NCBI GenBank assembly: GCA_937136425.1
Contig: CAKZON010000019.1
Coordinates: 168,534-232,533, forward strand
DNA length: 64,000 bases
Direction of reading: 5' to 3'
Source of the DNA: an uncultured Crocinitomix sp.
GTDB lineage: Bacteria; Bacteroidota; Bacteroidia; Flavobacteriales_D; Crocinitomicaceae
The notes below the pieces were generated by a model. The model was not told the DNA's origin. It was given only the letters and a program-made list of their open reading frames with translations, and searched no databases. Shown in pieces: positions 35,343 through 43,894 of this stretch. A program made the position numbers and the translations under genes. Every line of letters starts with the position of its first letter. Within the stretch, counting starts at the first letter, position 1.

Positions 35343-36029
35343 ATGAATATTTCAAAAAGTAAGGCGAAAATTGAAACTGAAGAATATATGGCTAATGGAG
35401 CGGCTATTCATTTTAGATATCAAAGTAATCCAATTGAAGGTTTTTTATTTACCAGGCTTCAACTTTATACCATAATAGCTGATTTTAATAATCACATTTT
35501 CATGATGCTTGGTGTAAAAGGTACTGGGGCAAACGCGCACTTAAACTTAATCCTTGGGTCTGTAAATTGTGCTAACAATGAACTAGATGTTAATAATTTA
35601 ATTGAAAGCACTCTTCCGCCACATACACAAAATGTAAACATTGCTGGTTCACCACCTGAAATTAAATATTTTAATCAAGGACGCCCAGTAAGTAAACCTG
35701 AGCTGGAGGCTATGCAAAACAAATTTCAAAACAGTAATAATAATGCTCACTTAACTTCTACCAACGGAACTAAGGTTAAAGGATATCATTTTGTCCATTC
35801 TGATATATATTATTTAGATTTACGTGAATCTGTTGATGCAAATAATCAAGATGACTTGTTTATTTTTATGCCAGTTATAAGGGATCAATGGAATATGCCT
35901 TTTGATCGTGAATATTTGAGTATGGGTGTCGCAGAATTTGATGTAAATACTAGTCAAACTAAAGGTACAATAATTGAATACTGTCTCCCTTGTCCTAGTG
36001 CCTGCCCAAAAAATTACCCTATTCAATAA
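35343..36029 (+). CDS. Hypothetical protein
   Basis: 228 residues, no signal peptide or membrane segment. The C-terminus has a Cys-rich tail (CLPCPSACP) that could bind a metal. The middle part is beta-rich (FHFRYQSN-like strands, then FIFMPVIRDQWNMPFDREYL). I do not recognise the family. It precedes the membrane protein/NarL-type kinase/regulator genes by 35 bases, so it may be in the same transcript and could be a target or modulator of that system. Confidence 0.55.
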   Translation: MNISKSKAKIETEEYMANGAAIHFRYQSNPIEGFLFTRLQLYTIIADFNNHIFMMLGVKGTGANAHLNLILGSVNCANNELDVNNLIESTLPPHTQNVNIAGSPPEIKYFNQGRPVSKPELEAMQNKFQNSNNNAHLTSTNGTKVKGYHFVHSDIYYLDLRESVDANNQDDLFIFMPVIRDQWNMPFDREYLSMGVAEFDVNTSQTKGTIIEYCLPCPSACPKNYPIQ

Positions 36030-36064
36030 TAATACATATATTGATTATACAAATTCCCAAATAA

Positions 36065-36709
36065 ATGCAGACCCAATTCAATATATATTTAATTGTTCTT
36101 GCAATAACTTTTTTCTTCGGACTGGTTCGTTTCTCTAAACTTACCAGTCCTTTTAAATTATTACTGTTGCTTGTTAGCTATGTTTTTATTTCAGAACTGA
36201 TAATTCGGTTTGTTCTTCCAAAAGTGACGGAAAATGCGTTACCTGCATATCATTTTACTGTTATTGTTTTAATTTTCCTTTATACTTCGATATTTCTTAA
36301 ATTATTTACAACAGAAATCAAATTAAAGCGAATCACTCTAATTTTAGCAATATTATTGGGGACTATAGCTTTGTTAAATTCATTGTTTTATCAAGGAATT
36401 CTTAAGTTTCCATCTTTTAGTGTTGCTGCTCAAGGTATTCTTTGCATTTCTCTTTCATTAATGTTGTTTAAAAAAATGATTGAAACGCCAAGTAAAACAC
36501 CACTGGCTAAACAATCTTTGTTTTGGTTTAATTTGGGTACGCTCTCTTTCTATAGTTTCACTTTTATTAGCTTTATTTTTTACAATGAATATAAATTAGA
36601 GGAAATGACTTATTGGTTGTTTTATCTAAATGTTATTGGTAACTGGGTGTTATATGCCTTTTATTTATTGTCATTTTATTTAAACCAAAAAGAAATTCAT
36701 GAACGATAA
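36065..36709 (+). CDS. Polytopic membrane protein, probable sensor subunit of the next kinase
   Basis: 214 residues with six to seven hydrophobic helices spread over the whole length. It resembles the membrane sensing parts normally fused to kinases. The stop overlaps the start of the kinase gene by eleven bases, so the two should be made in a fixed ratio. The kinase itself has only one membrane helix, which supports the idea that this protein supplies the sensing membrane domain. That is inference. Confidence 0.65.
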   Translation: MQTQFNIYLIVLAITFFFGLVRFSKLTSPFKLLLLLVSYVFISELIIRFVLPKVTENALPAYHFTVIVLIFLYTSIFLKLFTTEIKLKRITLILAILLGTIALLNSLFYQGILKFPSFSVAAQGILCISLSLMLFKKMIETPSKTPLAKQSLFWFNLGTLSFYSFTFISFIFYNEYKLEEMTYWLFYLNVIGNWVLYAFYLLSFYLNQKEIHER

Positions 36710-37466
36710 GTTAAACCTAACAATAGCAATTGCAGCTGCTACAATTGTAATGGGGCTATTAACAATTTTTGTTATTTATTTCGTCATAATTTATCGTAAA
36801 AAACAACGTGCTTTTGAATGGCAAAAGGAAATGTTTAAGCAAGCCTTGCTACAAACAGAAATTGAAATAAAAGAACAAACACTAAACGATATTTCAAGAG
36901 ATTTACATGATAATTTAGGTCAAGTGGCTTCATTAATCAAAATTAATCTCAATCTTGCCTTACCAAACATTCCAGCAGGAAGTTCGGGGAAAATTACTGA
37001 ATCGTTAGATTTATTAAAACAATTGATCCAAGATATACGATCCTTATCGGTTAGTTTAAAAGGAGAGAATTTAACAAGGTTTGGTTTAGTTAAAATGATT
37101 GAAAAAGATATTATTCGTTATCAGAGTATAGGAGAGCTCAAAATTGATTTTCATGTAATAGGTAATCTACCAAGTTTTGATAAATCCACCGAAATATTTT
37201 TGTATCGGATGACGCAAGAAATTTTCAATAATATTCTAAAACATGCAAAAGCAAATAAGGTTGAAGTTAAAATGAGTTATACAAATTCTATTTTTCAGTT
37301 AAGTATAAATGACAATGGAATTGGTTTTGATATTTCGCAACAACCACAAGGGGCAGGAATAATAAACCTAAAACAACGGTGTGAAATGATTGGAGCTGAA
37401 TTTAACATTCAAAGCAAGTTAAATCAAGGAACTACAATTAATATTGACAAGAAGATGGAACTATGA
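36699..37466 (+). CDS. NarL-type sensor histidine kinase
   Basis: 255 residues. One membrane helix spans residues 8-31, followed by a coiled coil. A HisKA_3-type dimerisation motif, SRDLHDNLGQ, places the phospho-accepting His at residue 70. The ATPase domain (EIFNNILKHAKANK, then NDNGIGFD) reaches the C-terminus. It lacks a large sensor domain, consistent with use of the separate membrane protein encoded just upstream. The stop overlaps the regulator start by four bases (ATGA). Confidence 0.9.
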   Translation: MNDKLNLTIAIAAATIVMGLLTIFVIYFVIIYRKKQRAFEWQKEMFKQALLQTEIEIKEQTLNDISRDLHDNLGQVASLIKINLNLALPNIPAGSSGKITESLDLLKQLIQDIRSLSVSLKGENLTRFGLVKMIEKDIIRYQSIGELKIDFHVIGNLPSFDKSTEIFLYRMTQEIFNNILKHAKANKVEVKMSYTNSIFQLSINDNGIGFDISQQPQGAGIINLKQRCEMIGAEFNIQSKLNQGTTINIDKKMEL

Positions 37467-38116
37467 GCAGACTTATTAAGATCGGTGTAGTTGATGATCA
37501 CAAATTATTTAGAAGTGGAATTGTAAGTTTAATAGAGTCGCTCGATCCGAATTATCAGGTTTCTATTGAAGCAAATAACGGAAGAGTGTTTTTAGATTTA
37601 TTAGAAAACGACCAATCTATAGATGTTTTATTGTTGGATGCTAACATGCCTATAATGGATGGTTTTGAAACTGCTGAGATTATGCAAAAGAGCTATCCGG
37701 ATATTCGAATATTAATTATTTCCATGAATGATGATGAAGAGTCAATTGTTCGGATGTTGAGATTTGGAGTAAAAGGATTTATTGGTAAAGATGTTGAACC
37801 AATAGAACTAAAGGAAGCCATTGAGGCAATTATGAATAAAGGATTTTATTATACCGATCAATTAACGGGAAAGCTTATTAAATCGATTCAAAACCCCTTT
37901 GACAAACATAATACGCATTCCAAGCTTACTGATCAAGAACTTGCATTTATCCAATTGGCTTGCTCTGAATTTACCTATGTTCAAATTGCTGATATGATGT
38001 GCCTAAGTCCAAAGACTATTGATGGTTATCGTGCTTCTGTATTTGAGAAACTTAATTTAAAATCAAGGGTTGGTTTGGCTATTTATGCTATTAAAACAGG
38101 GCTTGTTAAGGTTTAG
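37463..38116 (+). CDS. NarL/FixJ-family response regulator
   Basis: 217 residues. The receiver has D11-D12, phospho-acceptor D59 (VLLLDANMP) and a conserved Lys near residue 109. A LuxR-type HTH occupies about residues 150-215 (LTDQELAFIQLACSEFTYVQIADMM). It is the cognate regulator of the overlapping kinase gene. Targets unknown; the preceding 228-residue gene or the operon itself are candidates. Confidence 0.92.
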   Translation: MSRLIKIGVVDDHKLFRSGIVSLIESLDPNYQVSIEANNGRVFLDLLENDQSIDVLLLDANMPIMDGFETAEIMQKSYPDIRILIISMNDDEESIVRMLRFGVKGFIGKDVEPIELKEAIEAIMNKGFYYTDQLTGKLIKSIQNPFDKHNTHSKLTDQELAFIQLACSEFTYVQIADMMCLSPKTIDGYRASVFEKLNLKSRVGLAIYAIKTGLVKV

Positions 38117-38341
38117 AATGTTACGCTGTAAAACAAGAAAACCCGTTTTTTCAGCAGTCTATATTAAGTTTGAAATGGAGATAATCCCAACTCTAGGATG
38201 TTTCTATCTTAAAAATAAAGTAATTTTATCTTTTTGACATGCGTAAATAAAATAGTTTAGCTTGCAATTACTTTTTCTCTTACGAGAATTTATTTTATAG
38301 TTGGTGTTTCGCTTCTATGCTCTTTTTATAAAAAACAATTC

Positions 38342-41221
38342 ATGAAATATATACTTCTTATTTTGTTTTTATTAGGCTTTTACCAAAGTTCAATAGCGCA
38401 ATCTCCAGCTTATTATGTAATTGGTAAGGAAGAGTTTTCTAATATTGATGTTTATTCACTCCATTTTCAAGAGTCATCAAATACGCTTTATGCTGCTACG
38501 GATAGAGGTCTTTATTATTATCGGCAGAATAAATTTCGCCCAATAAAACCTTCAGAAAAGCAAATTGGTAATTCCTTTTTTTCTTTAATAGAGAGTCAAA
38601 CAGGAAGATTATTTTGTTGTAATCTTTTGGGGCAAGTATTCGAAATAAAAGATACTAAATTGCTATTGTATTATCAGTTTCCTAAAGGTCAAAGTGCAAT
38701 TTCTTGTAAAATTTTCTTTGATAAAAAAGATAACCTTATCGTGTGCTCTGATTTCTTAATTAGAAAAATTTCTCCAGATAAAAAGGTGACAATTTTAGAT
38801 ACAAAAGAGAAAGATTTTTATAAAGAAAGGGACAAACTATTAGTATTTAATAGTACTCAATTTCCTAGTGGAGAAATTTTCTTTCAATACTCAAATTCAA
38901 CTGATTTATATGTTTATGATGAAGATTTGTCTTTTTATAAAGACTTAGGTGTTAAACATGTGGGAGGCATTTTTTTTAATTTAGAAGATGATTTTTATTT
39001 AAATGATTCCAGTTTTTCAGAGAAGGTTTCAATTCCATCAAATTCAATAAAATATCAAAAAAGTAATAATGAAGTGTTTTTTGCAAATCCAAATGACGGG
39101 CTGTTCACTGTAGATTATGTAAATAATCAGCTAAATAAAAACGCTCTTGGTTTTAAGAATATTTTCATTTCTACAATAACTCAAAAAAAAGACGGAACAA
39201 TTTTTCTCGGTACTTTTAAAGACGGCGTTATTGTTATTCCTAATAGGAATGTTTCAAAATTTCAAACTGAAAACAACTTTGTAGGGATAGCATCAGATCC
39301 ACTTACGAATATTGTTCAATTTTCAGACAATAACAGGTCGTTATATGAATATAAAGATTCTCTTCGCCAGATTGGTCATTTTAATATCTCACTTGATAAG
39401 TTGTTTTTTCTTAATGGCAACTATCAATCAGATGGTAATCATTTTAATAAATTCATTTATCGCGAGCCAGAAAATGAGTTTATTAAAAATAAATTGGACA
39501 ATGTTAAGGACTTGTACGAATACAAAAATGAGTTTTTCTGTTTTATATCCTCAAGCTCTATTTATTTAATATTGTCTGATTCGGTAAAAGTCACCAATAG
39601 CGACTTTGCAACATTAAGAGAGACAAATTCCTATGTTATTAGTTTAGCAAATAGGGGGAAATCTATTTGTTTTAATGATTACGATAACTCTTTGTATTTT
39701 TCAACGGCTGAAGGTCTTTTTGCAAAAGAGTGGAACACTTCTACTGTAAGAACAATTTTATTTAAGAATAAATATATTATTGCGAATGATCTTTATCCCT
39801 TTAATGAACAGTTAATTATTGGCTCAGAAAAAGATGGAGTACTTTTTTATAAGGATGGTGAATTTAATAATCGAATAGGTGAAAATGATGGATTAAATTC
39901 TAACACGGTACGAAAAGTAGAAATCTATAAGAACTTACTTTTTATACAAACGATCAAAGGATTCCAAGTGTTTGATCTAGAGTTAAATTGTTTTATAGGA
40001 TTAGGAGACAGAGAAGGAGTTTCTAGTAATAGTATCCATAATTTTTCTGTGACGCATGATCAAGTTTGGCTACTCGAAAAATCAGGGTATTCATACATTA
40101 AATTAAAAGATATCAAAGAGTCGGATGAAATCGAACTCCCTAAATTGTATTTAGATTCTATTATCGTTAATAATGTTGACATTGAATTAGATAAGAGTGA
40201 TTTCTCGTTTAATGAAAATAGGTTTGCGTTTTATTTTGATTTCAGAAGTTTTGAAACTCAAAGAGATGCTCAGTTTCATTATCAATTAAAAGGGGCTTCT
40301 GAGGAATGGAAGGTTATGAGTACCGCTATCAATGTTGTTGAATATCCTTCACTTTCTCCTGGGGATTATGAATTTCAAATCAAGGTTGTTTATAGAAACC
40401 AAGAGTCCGATATAATTAAGTATCCATTCACTATTCACCAACCGTTTTGGTTTCAATTATGGTTCATTATATCGTGCTTTATTTTTGTTGTAGTTTTTCT
40501 TTATTCCTTGTTTCACTTTAAGCAGAAAAAAAATGAAAAGGAAAAGCAAATAGAATTTGATAAGCAAAAAATGCAATCAAATGTTTTTGAATCAAAACTA
40601 AAAGCAATTCGTTCTCAAATGAATCCTCATTTTATTTTTAACTCGCTTAACTCTATTCAGGCTCTAGTGCTTAAGGAGGATAAGGAGAAGTCGTATGATT
40701 CAATCGAGCAATTTTCTGATTTGGTAAGAAAAACCCTTCATTTTTCTGAAAGAAATTTTGTATCAATAAAAGAAGAAATTTCTTTTTTAGAAACATATTT
40801 AGGGTTGGAATCCCTTCGTATGAAAAAGGATTTCAAATTTACAATTAATAATGGTTTTAATCAAAATGTTAAGATTCCTTCGCTGCTTTTTCAACCTTTC
40901 ATTGAGAACTCTATTCATCATGGGCTATTGCACAAAGAAGGTGAAAAGCATCTCACCATTTCTTTTTATTTAGAGAATAATGATGCATGCTGCAAAATTG
41001 AGGATAACGGTATTGGAAGAGTTGAAGCTAAGAAAATCTATAAACGACAAAATCAAACACATCAATCCTTCTCTTTAAACGCTATGGAGGATAGATTGAA
41101 AATACTCAGTGAACAATATCACAAACAATATGGCTACGAAATAATAGACCGTTATGATGCTGATCAAAAACCTGTCGGAACAACTGTTATTGTTCGTTTT
41201 CCGTTTCAGGGTGAATACTAA
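38342..41221 (+). CDS. Beta-propeller sensor histidine kinase (LytS type)
   Basis: 959 residues. A signal peptide (1-19) is followed by about 600 residues of propeller-like repeats and a Y_Y_Y-like domain around 660-700. One membrane helix lies near residues 705-728 and leads into a coiled coil. The kinase motif RSQMNPHFIFNSLNSI has its His near residue 765; the ATPase has FIENSIHHG and DNGIGR. Closely similar in layout to the kinase at 16994-19885 but not obviously derived from it. The LytTR regulator 32 bases downstream is its partner. Confidence 0.9.
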   Translation: MKYILLILFLLGFYQSSIAQSPAYYVIGKEEFSNIDVYSLHFQESSNTLYAATDRGLYYYRQNKFRPIKPSEKQIGNSFFSLIESQTGRLFCCNLLGQVFEIKDTKLLLYYQFPKGQSAISCKIFFDKKDNLIVCSDFLIRKISPDKKVTILDTKEKDFYKERDKLLVFNSTQFPSGEIFFQYSNSTDLYVYDEDLSFYKDLGVKHVGGIFFNLEDDFYLNDSSFSEKVSIPSNSIKYQKSNNEVFFANPNDGLFTVDYVNNQLNKNALGFKNIFISTITQKKDGTIFLGTFKDGVIVIPNRNVSKFQTENNFVGIASDPLTNIVQFSDNNRSLYEYKDSLRQIGHFNISLDKLFFLNGNYQSDGNHFNKFIYREPENEFIKNKLDNVKDLYEYKNEFFCFISSSSIYLILSDSVKVTNSDFATLRETNSYVISLANRGKSICFNDYDNSLYFSTAEGLFAKEWNTSTVRTILFKNKYIIANDLYPFNEQLIIGSEKDGVLFYKDGEFNNRIGENDGLNSNTVRKVEIYKNLLFIQTIKGFQVFDLELNCFIGLGDREGVSSNSIHNFSVTHDQVWLLEKSGYSYIKLKDIKESDEIELPKLYLDSIIVNNVDIELDKSDFSFNENRFAFYFDFRSFETQRDAQFHYQLKGASEEWKVMSTAINVVEYPSLSPGDYEFQIKVVYRNQESDIIKYPFTIHQPFWFQLWFIISCFIFVVVFLYSLFHFKQKKNEKEKQIEFDKQKMQSNVFESKLKAIRSQMNPHFIFNSLNSIQALVLKEDKEKSYDSIEQFSDLVRKTLHFSERNFVSIKEEISFLETYLGLESLRMKKDFKFTINNGFNQNVKIPSLLFQPFIENSIHHGLLHKEGEKHLTISFYLENNDACCKIEDNGIGRVEAKKIYKRQNQTHQSFSLNAMEDRLKILSEQYHKQYGYEIIDRYDADQKPVGTTVIVRFPFQGEY

Positions 41222-41253
41222 TTTTTACCAAGTAAAAGTGATATTTCACAAGG

Positions 41254-42066
41254 TTGTACATATTCTATTTCAAAAATGAGTATATATGCAGTGTGGATAG
41301 TATTAAAGCCGTAATTGTTGATGACGAAAAAGATGCGAGAGATGTCTTGAAAACCCTAATTGGTATCTCTAAATTTCCATATCATATAGTTGCTGAATGC
41401 GGAAGTTTGGTTGAGGCGGTTAGTAAAATAAAAGAACTAAATCCTGATGTCGTTTTTTTAGATATTCAAATGCCAAAATACGCTGGTTATGAAATCACAA
41501 ATTTTTTCGACAAAATTGAGTTTGAGATTGTTTTTGTAACCGCTTTTGATAAATATGCGCTGCAAGCATTTGAATTGTGTGCTATTGACTATTTGGTTAA
41601 GCCTATAAACAGAAAAAGGCTACATAATGTTCTTGAAAAGATTATAGCGGTTAAAAATGACAAGAAGATTGTTAAAGAATATTCGATTCTTAAGAATTCT
41701 ATGCACGACCAATTTAATCGGAAATTAATAATTCCCGAAAAAACAGGGAATCGTATTCTTTCTCTGGCTGAAATTTGTTGCATTCAAGGTAGTGGAAGCT
41801 ATTCAAACATTTTTTTAAAAAACCAAAAGAAAATTACAGTAAGCAAACAGTTATTGTATTTCCAAGATAAACTACCAAATGATTCTTCATTTTTTAGATC
41901 TCAAAAATCGTGGATAATAAACCTTGATATGGTAGAGAGGTTTAATTTAAATAAAGGTGATATTTTCTTTACAAATGGTTTGACTGCAAAAATTTCAAGT
42001 TCTAAATCTGAAGAGTTCTTGGAGCAAATTGAATCGGAGTATCCTAATTTAGTTAAAGGGATTTAG
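41254..42066 (+). CDS. LytTR-family response regulator, start uncertain
   Basis: 270 residues from the TTG at 41254. The receiver core begins at residue 18 (IKAVIVDDEKDARD) and contains phospho-acceptor D70 (VVFLDIQMP). A LytTR domain covers about 170-265 (FFRSQKSWIINLDMV). The N-terminal 13 residues look untypical; a GTG at 41293 would give a more usual start. It directly follows its sensor kinase. Confidence 0.88.
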   Translation: MYIFYFKNEYICSVDSIKAVIVDDEKDARDVLKTLIGISKFPYHIVAECGSLVEAVSKIKELNPDVVFLDIQMPKYAGYEITNFFDKIEFEIVFVTAFDKYALQAFELCAIDYLVKPINRKRLHNVLEKIIAVKNDKKIVKEYSILKNSMHDQFNRKLIIPEKTGNRILSLAEICCIQGSGSYSNIFLKNQKKITVSKQLLYFQDKLPNDSSFFRSQKSWIINLDMVERFNLNKGDIFFTNGLTAKISSSKSEEFLEQIESEYPNLVKGI

Positions 42067-42141
42067 AGCGAGGAAATATCAATTTCACAAACTAAAAACT
42101 CACTTACGCAAGGTTAGATTAAAGCAGGTATCTGTATGCTA

Positions 42142-42149
42142 TATGTTTG
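42142..42149 (+). promoter_or_regulatory. -7 element of the 442-residue gene
   Basis: TATGTTTG is an exact match to TAnnTTTG, 29 bases before the ATG at 42179. No exact -33 TTG is present at the right distance. Confidence 0.45.
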
Positions 42150-42178
42150 TGTCATATTAAAAAATAACACGATAAAAC

Positions 42179-43507
42179 ATGAAAGTATCAATAACATTTA
42201 CCCTACTATTATTAACCTTGTTTTGCGGTCACGCAAATGCTCAAAAAAAAACTTTAGCGGAAAAATTGGCTGAGAAAAAACTAGAATTAGAAAAAAAATT
42301 GAACGGAGGTAGTAACGAAAGTGCTAGCTTAGATCCGAATGTGAGTCAATCTGAAATGGCTGCAAAATGGGAGGATAAAGAATATGAGAAGTATCGTCCA
42401 GATATGAGAACTCCTGAATCTACAGGTGTAAAAGTAAAAATAGAGAATAAAGACGGTCAAGTTAATTCTATATGGTTAGGCGATATTGAGTATCGTGCAG
42501 ATGAATATGGTAAATCTGATTTTGTACGGTTTTATAAAACCACTGGTGGCGGACACTTTCAAGTTGTGTTCTTTGAGGATAAAATAGTAGTTTTTACTAC
42601 AGATTTATCTGGAGCAAGCCGTGCAAAATATTTTTTAAATAAGCCGGGGAGATATGCTGACGTGCAAGCAGCAGCAGCTTATGTAGAGAATTCTCAAACA
42701 AACCAGCAAGAAGATCTAGATTTGTACGCAAAAAATGCGAAGGCAGAAGCGGACAAGGCTTATGAGGAAAGAAAGGCCATTTGGTCTATTGAAGGTAAAA
42801 AAGTAACTAAAATAGAAGTTACAGATATTGTAGCCCCTTTTTCTTTTGGATACTATAGACCTTTTTCTTTTCAAGTTAAAGCGACATTGTCAAATGGAGA
42901 AACCATTTCAACAAAAGATGGTGGTTTTTGGTCTGACTACGTTGTTGAGTACAAAAATGGAGATGTAAAGAATAAAACGATTCAAGATACTAAGTTTATT
43001 ACAGGAGATAAAATTATTATTGAAGTAAAGTCAAAATTTGATGGAAGCATCAAAGCGACTGGAGATGTTGTGATGGATTATAGTGAAAGTTTAACCATGA
43101 ATAATAATGCTAATAATTGGGGAGAATCTGCTGCGAATTACACTGTAGAAGTAAAGCAAATGCCTCATGCCGTTACTGGAGATCCAATTTTGTTGTTTAA
43201 AGTAATTGATCATAGTGGTTACCAAAAGGATTTATATTTTAAAATAGATGCCAACAAAACGTTAAACTTTAATGCCAATGGCCATAATGGTTATAAAACG
43301 ACAAATGGTGGTCATGGAGATGGTCCAGGTGCAAATGCAGGAAATGGAGGGAATATTACAGTGATTAAAGATCCTAGTGTAACTATTTTCAATATAAACT
43401 ATTCAAATATTGGAGGAACAGGCGGAGCAGGTTCAAGTGGATATAATAGAGGGCGAGATGGTAGAGATGGTATATATAAGGAAGAGGTGAGGAAAGTTAG
43501 CTTTTAA
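42179..43507 (+). CDS. Exported hypothetical protein with glycine-rich C-terminus
   Basis: 442 residues. A signal peptide ends near HANAQ (residue 22). Residues 24-45 are a highly charged Lys/Glu helix, the central part is mixed, and the last 70 residues are rich in Gly and Asn (TNGGHGDGPGANAGNGGN). No catalytic motif or sorting domain is seen. A strong set of terminators follows. It is next to a LytTR system and may be a target, which is inference from position. Confidence 0.6.
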   Translation: MKVSITFTLLLLTLFCGHANAQKKTLAEKLAEKKLELEKKLNGGSNESASLDPNVSQSEMAAKWEDKEYEKYRPDMRTPESTGVKVKIENKDGQVNSIWLGDIEYRADEYGKSDFVRFYKTTGGGHFQVVFFEDKIVVFTTDLSGASRAKYFLNKPGRYADVQAAAAYVENSQTNQQEDLDLYAKNAKAEADKAYEERKAIWSIEGKKVTKIEVTDIVAPFSFGYYRPFSFQVKATLSNGETISTKDGGFWSDYVVEYKNGDVKNKTIQDTKFITGDKIIIEVKSKFDGSIKATGDVVMDYSESLTMNNNANNWGESAANYTVEVKQMPHAVTGDPILLFKVIDHSGYQKDLYFKIDANKTLNFNANGHNGYKTTNGGHGDGPGANAGNGGNITVIKDPSVTIFNINYSNIGGTGGAGSSGYNRGRDGRDGIYKEEVRKVSF

Positions 43508-43527
43508 GTGAAAGTATAAAATGGAGA

Positions 43528-43571
43528 CCCAATCTTGCTATAGTTTTTGCGAGATTGGGCTTTTGCTTTTT
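43528..43571 (+). terminator. Terminator of the 442-residue gene
   Basis: CCCAATCT (43528-43535) pairs with AGATTGGG (43552-43559), followed by CTTTTGCTTTT. First of three hairpins in this convergent region. Confidence 0.75.
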
Positions 43572-43627
43572 TAACTCTGAAAGAATAAGTTTTAATAGTT
43601 CTTTTAACTCCATTTAAAAAATAGTAA

Positions 43628-43660
43628 GCCACGAATCACTTTTGCGATTTGTGGCTTTTT
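43628..43660 (+). terminator. Second terminator hairpin
   Basis: GCCACGAATC (43628-43637) pairs with GATTTGTGGC (43646-43655) with one G-T pair, then five T. It backs up the first terminator. Confidence 0.7.
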
Positions 43661-43703
43661 CATTTCATGTTACGATTGAATAAGTTCACCTCTCGTTATA
43701 AAA

Positions 43704-43742
43704 CTAAAAAAGCCCAACATCACTGATGTTAGGCTTTTTTAG
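43704..43742. terminator. Bidirectional terminator between convergent genes
   Basis: CTAAAAAAGCC pairs perfectly with GGCTTTTTTAG, with AACATC/GATGTT inside. A- and T-tracts at both ends allow termination of the + strand gene and of the SBBP-repeat gene on the minus strand. The rest of the 387-base gap (43508-43894) holds only these hairpins. Confidence 0.75.
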
Positions 43743-43894
43743 TTGGCGAACCGTTGGGGTAAAGGTTAAGCCACTATTAGTGGCTAAAATGGTGCTTAAG
43801 TTCTTTTTAATGTGGTTTTCATTCTTGATTTAAGAGATACATTGACTAGTCCTAAAATTGGTGTTGTTTATCTAGGACTAGTCAAATATGGTAT

